Below, one piece after another: positions 37,701 through 49,626 of a stretch of 54,312 nt of DNA. The stretch comes from Ectocarpus siliculosus. Its lineage: Eukaryota > Sar > Phaeophyceae > Ectocarpales > Ectocarpaceae. Position 1 is the first letter of the stretch, and each line of letters starts with the position of its first letter. The translations under genes and the position numbers were made by a program. The notes below the pieces were generated by a model. That model made no database searches, had not been told where the DNA came from, and saw nothing but the letters and a program-made list of their open reading frames with translations. Location: contig FN649735.1 in the NCBI GenBank assembly GCA_000310025.1, positions 156,284 to 210,595 of the forward strand, written 5' to 3'.

Positions 37701-40700
37701 CCGCACGAGGGTCGTCAGAAGGTTCTTGTACCTGATGAGAAATGGGACGAGGGGCGAAGGCGGCGTTCCGGTGGTGCGCGGTGCAAGTCGGGGTGGTTGC
37801 ACGTACCGCGGACCTTCGACAGCTTGGTCGACCTGTCCACCAAGGAAGATACTCTATCATGAAACAGGAAGATCCCACTTTTTCTTGAACCACAGCGTGG
37901 GGGGGTCCGCCACTTTCATCACGTTTCAACCCGACATCTCCAACGGACGCGCGGCTTGAAAGCTGGTTGCAGTTGTCGCGACGGTCGGTGGGCACATACG
38001 GTTGTATCGACTGATTTATGGTTACCTATTTGTTGCATTGACTGCCGTGCTGCTGCTGCTGCTGCTGCTGTTTGGTTGCCACCGATATTTCATAACGGCT
38101 GGACCGTTCAATCGCTCGTTTTGCACGAAATTTCGCGGAAGATGCACTCATCTGGCACAATCACGCAGCAGTTACCCGACACGCAGAGTGTTGATATCCG
38201 CAAAAGAGACAAGTGGAACCGAACAAACTGCTGCTGTGTTTCGGGTTTTGTCCAAGCACGGCACCCACAGACATGACGGACGTCCACGAGACTCGGGAGT
38301 ATACGTAGTCTGTGCAATGTCGTCACACACAGAGATGTCCCACTGTGGTGACCACAGTAGTCGAGCCAGGTTTTTCGGACAGATAGAAAGATCCAGCGTG
38401 CGCTAGATGGTTGGTATAATGTACAAGGCTCCCCTTGGGGAGTTAGGTGACTTGCCTCCCAGGGGCGACGCAAAAGAACATGGTCATTGCATCGCGGTTG
38501 CATCGTTGCATCTCAAATATGACGTTCATAGTGAGTGCCGGTTTTGCGTACTTCCTGCAGAATTTGCCTGGAGAAATTTGCGTCATGTCCGGGGTAACTT
38601 TTTTCTCGCTGTGGCTTTTTCCGTGTGCGTGAGTGTGTGTTTTTTAGGCTATTTAGTGATTACGTCTTTGTTGCAGGTCCTACTGGTGTAATCCGCTGCG
38701 TTTGATCACGCGCTCTTATGTATTTGTGTTGCCCCCATGGTCTGTGGGGCTTGTGTGCGTTGCGCAGGAATCAAAGAAGAAACCACCCGCTAGAAAGTAT
38801 TCCTGTTCAGTTTTCATGTACTATCCGAAGTATATCTCTGAAGGCTTTTTCCCAGCGACTTTTCAGCGGCCATCACGTGCACCACCGATGTCTCGTGAGC
38901 CTCACACGTAATGGGTATTGTACCGACGGGTCCTCTGAGTGTCATGTAGAAGAAAGTGTGAGAAAAAAATGCAGTCCCACCAGATAAAAAAGAACATTAC
39001 CACCAAAAAAGTCGGATTTGTACATGGTCAAATGCGGCATGCGGGCCGCCAACCCCAAAAGGAATACAGAAAAACAGAACGAACGGACGCGTTTTAGACG
39101 AGCACGGGCATGTGACCAACACAGATACGATACAACGACTGGGCCGTAATGTCTCAGATTAACAATATGCTTGCGCTGACCCGCGGTTGACAACACGTCC
39201 TGCTCGTGAACTCCTGCGAAGTCGCTTGCCACCCGCCGCCCCCCTAGTCTAACGACACCTGTTGAGCACACAAAATGTTTGCTGTGAGATTCTTCTGTTT
39301 GTCGCTCACGTTTTGTCCTTTTTTCTGCTGCTGTCAGAACCTTGATAAAGATTCTGGTGCAGAGAATGGGAGGGAATGCAGCAGTCGGAAGGGCAAGACA
39401 CCACTGTTCGATGTGGAGTCGTTCCTTTTGGGGGTTCTCTGGAATCTGCAAATGTACATCGACGGATATGTGCCAAGCTTCTACTGGAGATACAGCCCGC
39501 GCTATTCGCCCTCGTGCGCGGACATCGTCTCCTGGGTGAAGCTCGCGAGTGAAGACAAGCTCGCCAATTTGGCCGTACCAGTTGTTGGAGCGCCACCCCT
39601 GCCGGCTTCAATTGCTTGTCTTTGCATGCTGCCGATGACAGACAGGGGCAAGAGTTTTCTTCCGAAGCGTCTCCAACCTCTTGTAAGGCCAGGCTCTCCA
39701 CTGCTCGAGGCATTGGAATGGCGAGGGGTCAGCTCGGGTCTAGACATTGCCAAGATTCTGAAGACATGCCAAAACCTCATGCCTCAGGAGCTGTCGGAAT
39801 TCCACGGTGACTCTCACAGCAGGTAAAGATCGAGTACTACCCAGCGTTACGGCATCACGAGTGTAGCGAGAATGGTTCGGGTGGGGCGAGGAGGACTCTT
39901 GTGCGTAGGGGGTGCGAGAGACACTTGAAAATTCACGCCTGCCGTAGGATACCACGATTACGTAAAGTCCCCTATGCGTAGCGCCAAAGTGACTGTTTTA
40001 GAAAATATGTTCGACCGTCTTTTCAAGCACGCATGTCAGGTATTGCTTTCAACATCTGGCTTTTGCTGACTCTCGTCTTGTCGCACCCTCCTTTGTCTGT
40101 ATCCCTCGACATCACCTGGGCAGTGGCGCGTGGAAGGTGGTTTACCTGGATTTAGCTGCGCGTCAACGTACGCCGCCCGCGCCACCGCCACCTTCCAAAG
40201 ACTTTCCGCCGCTCGACCGTAGCAGGCGTAGCAGTTCTTACAAGTTCCAACGGATCCAGGTGACATCAATGTCAGCCACATCTGCGCCGAGAAACCTGCC
40301 ATGGAGCAGTGCTAGTGACTCTTCTAGTGAGGAAATGCATGGCGTTCTCGACCTACCCTACAAGAAGGCTCTCCACAGCTCTGGCAAGCCTGAAGGTGGT
40401 CGACGACGCAGGGGCTCTGGAGGGAAGGGAGCGAGGGGACCGCGTGGGGGGGCGGTGCCTCCAAAGTCGGCTGCGTGGCGCAAGAAATCCAGCGCGCCAA
40501 GAATACGAAAAAGCGGAAAGGCGGGCGAGGGGTCAGATGCTCGGCGAGGAACAAACGGTGGAGGGGAGGATGCTGCTCCAGATTTGCCACGAAGACCGCC
40601 ACCGGTAGTTGCTGCAGATGTGAAGGCACGACCCAGCCCTTTCCCGTCTTCAGCACGGCCGGATTCAAGGAGAAGCTCGATGTGCTTGGGAAAATTGGCC

Positions 40701-40733
40701 ACGAGACGGTCACATTGCCGGTTATTGTTGTAG
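31757..40733 (+). CDS. XRN-type 5'-3' exoribonuclease (N-terminal exon not found)
   Basis: Exons: 31757-31882, 32909-33036, 33398-33562, 34322-34481, 34711-34943, 35487-35685, 36130-36331, 36616-36701, 36987-37127, 39338-39822, 40124-40733. All phases fit (844 aa visible). XRN signatures in order: GINGFHKWFVQEFP (the usual MG.xxFxxWL start), DHVCIDMNQILHVA, DGSAPLAKLLVQRSRR (basic pocket that reads the 5' monophosphate), LSPGTKFM, SGANVPGEGELK, VGGDADLILQGL and LNGNDYLPKVRG (acidic metal ligands), then FLLGVLWNLQMYIDGY, typical of the XRN C-terminal half of the catalytic region. The tail (last about 150 residues) is basic, Gly/Arg/Ser-rich and low complexity. The expected role is processive decay of 5'-monophosphate RNA. 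No zinc-knuckle insertion like that of XRN2/Rat1 was seen. The start Met must lie upstream of 31757. The join 37127 to 39338 rests on phase alone; the join at 31882/32909 restores DMNQILH. Confidence 0.87.
31900..31990 (-). repeat. Short interspersed tRNA-like repeat, copy D (exoribonuclease intron 1)
   Basis: Read on the minus strand: GGGATGCGGGGTCAATGGTT, then TAAGGATTACGGCATCCC, then GGGGTC and a poly-C run of about 17. It is the most diverged copy, recognised by GGTCAATGGT, GGCAT and the poly-C end. Confidence 0.45.
32369..32500. repeat. 66-bp tandem duplication
   Basis: Two copies of a 66-bp unit begin GCTTGTTTTACAACG at 32369 and 32435. Each contains GCGACGAAAAC and CCCGATGGCAAACACCG. 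They differ at only a few positions, so the duplication is fairly recent. Confidence 0.85.
33930..34060 (-). repeat. Short interspersed tRNA-like repeat, copy C (exoribonuclease intron 3)
   Basis: On the minus strand it reads ATGCTCCGTCCTCTCGAGG, GCGTGGTCAATGGTCTAACC, GCTTAAGGCATGC, ACATAAGAGTACGCC, then about 12 C. A second C run bounds the other side (plus-strand G run at about 34057-34069). It is the best-preserved copy and matches copy A over more than 100 bp. Confidence 0.7.
37128..39337. other. Large exoribonuclease intron 9
   Basis: This 2.2-kb stretch lies between the exon ending GRFS and the exon starting NLDK, both phase 0. The frames at 37160-37421 and 37573-37959 (plus) are open but resemble no part of XRN and were left out, so an unrecognised lineage-specific exon is possible. 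It includes a 23-bp-arm hairpin at 37673-37738 and a CTG run near 38050. Confidence 0.5.
37673..37738. repeat. Imperfect hairpin with 23-bp arms
   Basis: The arm at 37673-37695 (TCACCAGGTACAAGAAGCTT and three more bases) pairs with 37716-37738 with two mismatches around a 20-nt loop. It lies in a large intron of the exoribonuclease gene. It could be an intronic RNA hairpin or a remnant insertion. Confidence 0.7.
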
Positions 40734-42621
40734 CATTGGCATTTTCGACTGCCCGGGCTTTTCGTTAGCGTATGTTCTTTGCATGGTCGACGTACAAGCT
40801 CGTGCTTCCGACTGTAAATATTCAATAGGATACACCGAGGAGGAACATGTAAACATGTGGGTCACGGCCTCATCGCCGCCAAGTTTCGTCGAAGATTAAT
40901 AAGACTTGCTGGCTGCGAAGTGAATCGTGACTGTACGTCGAGTGGTTTGGAAGAAATTAAATCGAAACGTTGTGTCCTCGCGCGCGAGGTATGTCAAAAG
41001 CAAGGGCTCTGCCCCAAACCCCCTAATTCTCGCCAGAAGTTTCGGCGCGTTGTCTTGGTTCCCGGCATTTGGGATGAGAATGTCGGAGCAGCGCCCACCG
41101 GACAGTAGTTGCCACCCCCCTTTGTCTTTGATACCACCACCCGACTGCTGTCATGCTTCCTTTAAAACATGACGCTCTGCTCCTAGTCTTGTCAAAGGTA
41201 CAAAATCCCATTTCCGCTCAGAAGGACTGGGACGCCTACCCATGCTCCCTTCTGTTCAAGGGGGTCCCGCAATGACGAGGCCGCAGCATAGGCCGTCGCA
41301 CGGATTGCCGTGGCGGAACCAAGTAGACATCTTGCACAAGTCTCACTTCAATCTCAGGAGGTTGGAGCATACCTAAGCATCGTAAAATTTGCGTATTCAG
41401 GAACCCTGTTCGCTTCTCCTGCCAGAACGACAGAGCAAAACAGCGTAAATACTTCATGTCTTAAGAAAATAAAAACCTTGCCGGTCTCTGCCCACTCCTT
41501 TCTACCATCCACACCGGTCCCACTGGCGACGCAGACGCCTTCCTAGGAAAGAAAGAGAGCATTGAGCGCATGCCCACGTGTTACGTGATTTATTCGGGTT
41601 CGCACATACTGTACAATTCTAAACCCCTGATTCCGTCCGCATCAACCATGTTGCGCAGACCTCGCCACGGAATCGGCGCTCCTCACACCCATTACGAAGC
41701 TTGAGCAACCTCATGAGTTCCCTTTTACGGTAGACGCCACTTGCATGGATTTAACAAAAAAAAATGTTGCGAGTTGCTGAGAAACACGGGACACCTACAG
41801 CACCACCCAAACACGAAGCCCCGAACATGCTTTGTTCATGGCTTCAAATCGTAAAAAATCGCATGTTCATAGGCCACGCGCGCACGATTCTACCCCACGA
41901 TAGACGGAGACAACAAACAGGCCGACAACAATAATGGCTTGTACCCAATCAAGTACTTCGAAACCGTGTTTTCACGTGCTCGTGGCACGGTTCTACCGCC
42001 AATCGGTGGGCATTCGCACTTTATTTTTGTCGTTCTCATGTTAGCTGGCCAATTCTACCCCGCTGGCGGGTATATGCTTTCCCTTCCAACGGCAGCGACT
42101 CGGCAAAAAACGGAAATTTTAACCCATCGTAGTTTCTGGATAATAGAGGACACCAGTAGTCTCCTACAAGGAGCGAATACAGGATGAGAACCGCCGAGAG
42201 CTGGTCAGCCGCGGTTCAAGCAGCGTAACGAGCGTACCTACACCATTGGCGAACAAAGAAACAGCTTAGCAAGATGATCGCCAGAACTTATTTCCTCTCC
42301 TCCGTACCCACCCCATGCGAAACGCGTTACCCCCGACAAATTGGCGCTGGTACTTCATCTTGTCCAAGGAAACGCGAGTGTGCCAAGGTGACACAAGCTT
42401 CGGCACCGCCGTCCCGTGACAAAATATTCCGTCAATCGCAACAAGGTTTCCTTGCTCCACCCTTTGCATCCTATATTATTGCTTTGTCGATTAAACCGAA
42501 AGCGGAAGACAACGCCGGGCTGCATGATGTGCCTGCTGGCAGCGCTGGCGCTGAATCGCTACGAAGGTTTTTGATTGACAAGCAATTTTGATATGTTGAG
42601 GCACGCCGGCCCGGGGGCAAG
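40734..42621. other. Tail-to-tail intergenic region
   Basis: This 1.9 kb lies between the exoribonuclease stop codon (plus) and the repeat-protein stop codon (minus). No exon, RNA gene or repeat was recognised. Frames are short on both strands. 3' UTRs and polyadenylation sites of both genes should lie here, but I saw no clear signal. Confidence 0.5.
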
Positions 42622-45600
42622 CTAGGCGGTCCCGTTCTCTGTGGCCCACTTAACCACGTGAAAGTTGCAGCACATGCTCGCAACCTCGAGGGTTTCAACG
42701 TTCCACGGACAATGCATCGCACGGGCCCACTGGAGCACTTCAAGATGGCCACCTCCGGCAGCCTCCCGGCACGTGGTATCATCCCAGGGACAGCCGTGCT
42801 CTCGAGCCCATCGAAGAACCTGTGTGTTGGTGGCGTGGGGATTGTGATGATGATTATGAGCCGTGGAGCGCGAAGCGCGACATTTTTCCCCTTCATCTCC
42901 AGGGGGGGGGGGAGGCTCCAAATACCGGGCTCTTCCAACCCAACGCGATGGAGGGGCCCTTCCGCAATTTCCACATAATCATGGCACCACGTCAAAAATA
43001 ATCACCTGTAGACAATCGACCAGAACAAGGGCCATAGAGCACCGATTTTCGACCTGCTGGCTTTGTGAGGGAAGCTAACTAGGGCACTCTTCGTCACACA
43101 CACCGGATTCATCGCGCTCCGACAACAGATGGCCGTGTCTGGCAGGCATTTGTCCCGAAAATCATAGTAATATCGGGAAGACCTCAGAAGGGGAACGGAT
43201 TCAGCACGGATGCACCCAACAGCTCAGCCGAGACGGAGACCTCGGGATCATGTACAATTGTTGTTATTGTTGTATTGTTTTGAGCTCTTAAGCACAATGC
43301 GCACTCGCTCCTTGTGATCACTCCTCAAATAGCAGAATCCAAGCAAAAAACTGACCCGGGAGTCATCTCTTCGTTCTGAAACACACCGAACTGCAGCGGC
43401 ACTCCATACCTCTGCTCGTAGGCTAGGCAGGCATACACTTGAGATAGATCTGTCTCTTGTGGTGGAAGATCCAACATTCTCGGACCTATTTTTTTGGGAA
43501 CGAACGTTCGGACCAAGGCGTGACCATGCTACCACCCCTGCGGAACAGAGGGAGGATCAACACACAAGAAACATTAAGGGTGACGAGACTGGAGGCTGCT
43601 CCAATGTAACGCAGCATGGGGAGATTGGAGTATTTCACAGATGACAACTATCAGGTCTACAACGACTGATGGATCGAGTATGAGCAACGCGGACGTTCGG
43701 CGTTTGAATCGCAAATGAACACGCCCGCGCATGCCATCATCGTCCGCGAGGAGGTAGTAGATTACAGCGGCCGAGACCGGCCTTGTGTCTTGATCCTGAG
43801 ATCAGCAGTTATTCCGTCTGAGTCAATCTGCTCACTTCTTGCCGTGTACTGTAGGCTGCCCAGCAGTATGGCGTAATGCTGACTTTCGGTGCATGCATAA
43901 CTGCCCACCAGACCCAAAACGGCCATGCATGGCAGGTCCGCCAGAGGTGTGGTAGAGGCGACCACCGTCGCCGTGGCGAGATTGGGCTGTAAGGGGGCCG
44001 CCGGCGGTGGCTAGGGCGCCGGAGGGGCCATCGGTGCCGGCGCGGAAGCGGCAGCGGCTGCCGGAGCGGCTGCCGGAGCCGCCTCAGAAGCGGGAGCCGG
44101 AGAGGAGGCAGGAGCCACCCCCGATCCAGTGCGAAAACGAACCACTCAGCGCGACACCATATCAAAGGAGTGAGGTCCTCCTGCCGGGACAGGAGGCCTC
44201 TCCAAGCAAATCCAATACTTTCTATGAGTGATTCAAAAACGGAAACAACAGACCATTTTGACCCCTTTCCCGGGAAGTTGTAGAAGTAATGGACGAACAA
44301 CATATCGGAGATCTCCCACGCATACACAAGCGTTGCTCGGCTCAAGCCAGGAGAAACCCAGGAAGCACTCAGCTAAACACGCAACACCGCTAGAAGGGGC
44401 AAGACAGCAATGGCGAGGGAAGGGAGCCATGCATACAGCTCGTGGCGGATGTCACTGTCATTGCTGTTGCTTCAGTGTGTGGGGAGAGACCATCGGTAAC
44501 CAAACGTGCGCCTGGGGCAACAAAAACCCAAACTGATCCCAGCAGACGCGGCGGGATTTTTCAGGCTGTGCCAGACTCTAATTTCTGAGCGTCCTACAGC
44601 CTCCTGGTCGGTGTTGATCACCACACAAGCCGGAGCATGGACACAACTAGGGGCGGAACTGTTGATATTGCTGTTGCATCGAGGGGTCATCCGGAAACAA
44701 ACCTACCTGTGCCACGGGAAAAAATGCCACAAGAAGAGCCCTTTATTGTGTCCCAGGCGCCAGGGTGATTTTTTCTCGCGTGCATGCACTGCTGCCGAAT
44801 AAGATAGATGGGAGTCATTGCTACTACAGCAGCACAGCAGCACTACAGGTGCATTCGTGTAAAGCTACCACTGTTCATTTGTGTCTGTGTCGGTACTGTC
44901 AGGTGCCGATCGTTTGGCGGTGCTGCTGTAGCATAGGCGAGCATGTGTGTGTGCTCCTCCGCCATCGATGTGTGATATTCAACACAGGGAGCGGGTGCAC
45001 CGGTCTTGCAAGATCCGTTCGAATATTGCGCGTTCTGGGTTGATGCATTGCTGCCTGGAAGCAGCGTGTCTCGCACCTTGCACAGCATCGCAGATAGACT
45101 ACTTAGTGTCAGGTATTGAGTCGTACCCCGTGGCTCATTACCCCTCCCTATTAAATGGCACCTAGATAGGAAGTACGAAGACTCGTAAGTCCCCCTGTCT
45201 GCCTGCAAGATGGCGAAAGATATGGCGGTTACGCGGGTTCTGCGCGGTACGGAACAACATCCCTGCAAGCACCATCACGAAATACGTCCATGCCTTCACG
45301 GCAAGCAACCATACGTGAGAGACCTTTGGACCGTTGAAATACCTCTAGGTGCCCTTCCCTGGCTGCAAACGAGCATGTGTCCTCGTCCATCGGGCACCCG
45401 TTACTCGTTAGCCACTCCAGGATACGCATATGCCCCCCGCGGCAGCCGCAGCACACGAAGAAGCATCCCATGGGCACCCGTTCGCTCTTGCCCATTGAAG
45501 CATATTCAGCCCGCCACTCTCGGCCGCGTGCGAGCAGGTTGATGCATCCCAGGGACAACCATTCTCTCTGGCATACTGAAGAACGGCGAGATGCCCGCTC

Positions 45601-48600
45601 CCTGTGGCCAGAACAGCAACAAACGCGATACACGTGCATTCAGAACTCGATCGACGGCGAGCGAGGAAATCGAGTAAGAGCGGGTTCAGTATGGACCCCC
45701 AACCTTCGGCAATCCTTTGCACAAGTGCAGAGACAACACACACAAACCTCGCCACTGACCCTTGTAGTACTCGAGGCACCTACATACCGAGGAGAGCGGA
45801 AACAATAAAACACAACGCCAAACTACCGGAAAAGGGGGGTCGCCCAACGATGTTACTACTGAGCGACACGAACCAACCGCCCGCCACCAGCCTCACAAGC
45901 TCCTCTAGCTTTTGCACGAACACGGTCTATGCTTTAAGCAGCAAACATGTGCAATACACCAACCATCATTCTCCGTACGGAAGCGAGCAGGCAGCTGGGC
46001 TTGGCCTTTGTATTGCAGTACGCTTACACAGCGCAATACAAGAGAGTTCGTCTCCGTCTCGTTCAGAGTAATGCTTAAGGAAAGGGTAGCCCTACGTTTG
46101 TTGGGAATTCCAGGGCAACACTGGCCCCTCAGCAAGCAAGAGCTTCCAGGGCATGGACTCAGTCGTTGCTTAGTCTCTCCAGGTGAAATGACAGACACAA
46201 TCTTCTGTCCAACGGCAAAAAATTCAAGATATAACCTCGATCAACGCCGTAGGTTTTGGATCGTTTGGGTGGGTAGATGTAGTCATGCCGATGGCGGCGG
46301 TGGCGAAGCTGAAGACGACCTAATTTGCCAATTTCGGCGATAGATCTAGGACAACAAGAGACAAGGGCACCCTTCCGTGAGGGTTGCCCCACTCCATTCC
46401 ACGACCTATTTTTTTTCTCTTTCTCGCACAAAACCCGTTCGGTTCCGACTTTGCCCCCGTCTCCGTCTTACACAGAAGTGCACGTCTACTGAAGAATCCA
46501 AATCCGGGTTATCGCACAGAGCAACGAGCTCCTTCCGAAAATGACGGACGCATTCAGCTGCACATAGACTACTCCTTCACGCAAGCCCTTTCACGGCAGA
46601 ATCGTTTCTGAGGAATCACGCATGGTACATGTCAACCTGAGACTGAACACCAACTGTTCGTCAAACTCGTCAACGTTGCTTTGGGACGAACAAATCAACA
46701 TGAATACAAGCACACGTATTCCAAAAACAAGACCATCATCATCACAGTACAATACGGCATAATTCTAGTACCACATGGCTTTTCGAGCGAACTCGGTGAC
46801 TTTGTCGAGGTTCCTACCTGCCGCAGACCGACAAGTTAACTCGTCCCAGGGGCAACCATTCTCTCGTATCCACCGGAGCACATCAAGGTGGCCGTGCCCA
46901 GCCGCTTGACTGCAAGTACTCCCATCCCAAGGGCATCCATTCTCTCTCGCCCATTGAATTACCCCGAGATGTCCAGAGGCGGCAGCCAACGCACATGTCC
47001 ATTCATCCCAGCGGCAGCCGTGTTCTCTGGCGTACTGAAGCACGCCCAATTGTCCGGCTGCGGCCGCGGAAATGCAAGTACGTTCGTTCCAGTTGCATCC
47101 ATTCTCTCTCGCCCATCTGTCGGTAATCGGAATCCAGCATCACAGATCGAAAATATTGAACATGCAAACGTCGAAAACACACACACACGAAAAAACTCCC
47201 CACTAAAAAAAGCGCACCAAGGGCGTCAGACAACAGTGACGGATGGAGAAGTTGAGGTTTTGGGTGGATCCCGTGACTACTATAGCTGAGGTGTAACGAG
47301 GGCAGTCTCAAGTCTCAAGTCTCAAGACATCTCTTTAGGACCCTGAAATGGCCAAGAGATCAATCAAAAGGGGAACGACCACATGACCCGGATGAAATTG
47401 ACCACTCCAGACCTCTTCGACAGCAGCCTCTCGATCCGTACCGAGATCGAAGGGCGCGCTTGGAACGGCGGTAGTGTGAGCCTCGAAGGTGGCATGTGGA
47501 TGTGGGAGAAGGTTTTCGGTCATGGGTGCGGTTTTACTTGGATTGTTTGCGAAGAACAAGACAACTTGAACAGGAAGTGAGCTTGTGCGGGTGACACAGC
47601 TCCAGACCAGGGGCCACGGAGAAATGTATTGAGACCGCCGATTCTCGGATTGGACACCATGTGACGGATGGAACTAACGTTTTGGGTGGACCCCGTGCCG
47701 AGTTGTAGCGAGGGTAGTATCCCCCCATAAACACAAATCCATGTAACGATCCCCAAAAACATGGTCAGTTTCGAATAGCAGAGGGCTGCCACAGAACGTG
47801 GCTACAAAAACAATTAACGACGACAACGACAACTACCACAACCGATGTTTCCAACAAAAGTAGCAGCACCGGCATCGTCCAACCTGATGATGTGCAGGAA
47901 ACCTTTGCTCGCAGCCCGGGCGCATACTCCCTCATCCCAGCTGCAGCCGTTCTCTCGGCACCAACGCAGCACTTCGAGATGCCCCCCGTCGGCGGCGGAC
48001 GAGCAGGTCTCCGCGGACCAAGCGCATCCGTTCGCGCGAGCCCACTGAAGAGTAGCAAGGTGGCCCTTCCATGCGGCCCTGGAGCACGTGTACTTGTTCC
48101 AGTCACAGCCGTTCCCCCTCGCGTACTGAAGGACTTCCAGCTGGTTGCCTTCGGCGGCTGACGCACACGTCCGCCAATCCCAGGTGCACCCGTTGTCTCT
48201 ACACCAGCGCAAGAGTTCGAGATGCCCGCCGCCGGCAGCCGCGATGCAGGTCACCTCGTTCCAGGCGCAGCCGTGACGACGGGCGCACTGGAGGAGGTCT
48301 AGCCTACCGAGCTTAGCGACGGAAGTGCACACGTCGGCTATCAGGGACAGGCCGCACTGGAAGTTCTGCGACAGCTGGGCCACCGTAGTATCCTCCGTCA
48401 CGGCGCGGGTGGTGGGTGGGCGCTGCCCCCATGCCTCCTTCCACGCCCGGCACACGCCTGCGAAAAAGAGGAACTGCTCGTAGTCGACGAACTCCACCAG
48501 GCAAGAGGCAACGTCCGACTGGGCGAAGAGGGCAGCATCCATGGCAGCCTGTAGTGCAGGGAGTTCGGCACGGCATCGGCCTTCGTTGGCATTGTTCTTG

Positions 48601-48695
48601 TGGTTGTTTGGTGCTAAACCGGTAGAAACCCTCACGGAGCAGCGAGACACGCACGTTGGCACGCCCAGATCTATCTGTCTGTGTTTCTGGGACAT
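42622..48695 (-). CDS. F-box-like protein with fourteen 27-residue NGCxW repeats, one apparent frameshift
   Basis: Exons in transcript order: 48695-47884, 47116-46818, 45601-45343, 42819-42622. Junctions fall inside repeats and rebuild them exactly (HII|RWARENGC, RSAAG|SGHL, GHLE|VLRW). With one base added in exon 3 the product is 522 aa. Residues about 52-90 (MDAALFAQSDVASCL to VCRAWKEAW) look like an F-box. From about 123, 14 full repeats of exactly 27 residues follow, consensus xxAAxxGHLxxLxWARxNGCxWDxxTC, then a broken fifteenth. This solenoid is related to ankyrin-like families seen in Ectocarpus and its virus EsV-1; an SCF-type adaptor role is inferred. Exon 3 lacks one base in the six C (plus strand) at 45433-45438, changing frame between AAAAAGG and HMRILEWL. 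Codon 1 or Met52 (48542) could be the start. A stop at 46765 seen by reading past exon 2 is taken as intronic. Confidence 0.83.
42820..45342. other. Large intron 3 of the repeat gene with exon-like stretches
   Basis: This 2.5 kb lies between repeats 13a and 13b. On the minus strand, 43325-43516 encodes a well-formed stretch (PKKIGPRMLDLPPQ and YACLAYEQRYGVPLQ) after a plausible acceptor at about 43528, and 43762-43990 encodes another smooth stretch. Neither resembles the 27-residue repeats, and including them would interrupt the solenoid. They may be exons of another gene, alternative exons or chance. Confidence 0.4.
47236..47724. repeat. Pair of about 70-bp direct repeats in repeat-gene intron 1
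   Basis: Blocks at 47236-47306 and 47661-47724 share GTGACGGATGGA, TTTTGGGTGGA, CCCGTG and a GTARCGAGGG block in the same order, about 425 bp apart. They may be remnants of one dispersed repeat or of an internal duplication. Confidence 0.65.
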
Positions 48696-49570
48696 TGATT
48701 TCGAAGGCTGCAGCTGCGGTCAGGAAAGTTTGCAAATCTGGGATCATGTGCATACAGCAGTACAACACTCGCGATCCACTTCTACTGGTGTAGTCTACCC
48801 GTCACAAAGAGGGCATCACTTGCGCGGTGATCTACACAGCAGTAGACTACATTGTACAAGTTCCGCTGCTGCTCTCTCCCAACACAAAGGGAATTTGTTG
48901 CACGACGTTTTTCTCCAACGGTTCTTCGTACATTCTTTCTACACGCAGTACAAAGCACAGCAGTGATTTGGCATCGCAAAACAAAGACGACGGGTTGGAG
49001 TACGCGGCACGAATGCGGAGCGGCGAACCACGCAGACGTAGAAATCGAGAACATCGCATGGCGGTACACATATACTTCCGTGCGAATCTCCTGCAACGTG
49101 GTGAGCCCACGCTTTTCTCTCTCTCTCTGGGCACCCGCCACCGTCGACTCCGACAGAGCGGTGTCAGGCAATGTGAGCTACCCGACCCACATACATCTAC
49201 GGGAGCAAAATATCAGCAGCTACTTGCTTACCGCTACGACACAAGATAACACACACCCTGGATCGATTTTCAAAGCTCGACTACGCCACGACGAAGAGGA
49301 TGCAAAACGAAACAATACATTTTCGGAAAGGTCTCGACGAGACGGCTTCAACGCCACCGTTTTCAGCGCTGTGGCTCTTTTTGCTGTTGAGGGGTCTACG
49401 TTTGAAAATCGGTCCACGGTGTGCGTTATCTTCTGTCGTTATACGATATGTACAACCTACGTGTACAATTGCGGTAACCAAAGGGAACAATAACACCGGC
49501 GAGCAGATGTCGAATTTGTCCCGGTATCGCTCACCGTGAACTATCGCCAACAGAGATTGAGGGAGCAACT

Positions 49571-49626
<56 letters not shown>

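Noticed and set aside
46765-47049. Stop codon at 46765 as the end of a 387-aa repeat gene
   Set aside because: The donor at 46818 joins in phase to 45601 and restores RSAAGSGHL with exact 27-residue spacing, so sequence past 46818 is better read as intron.
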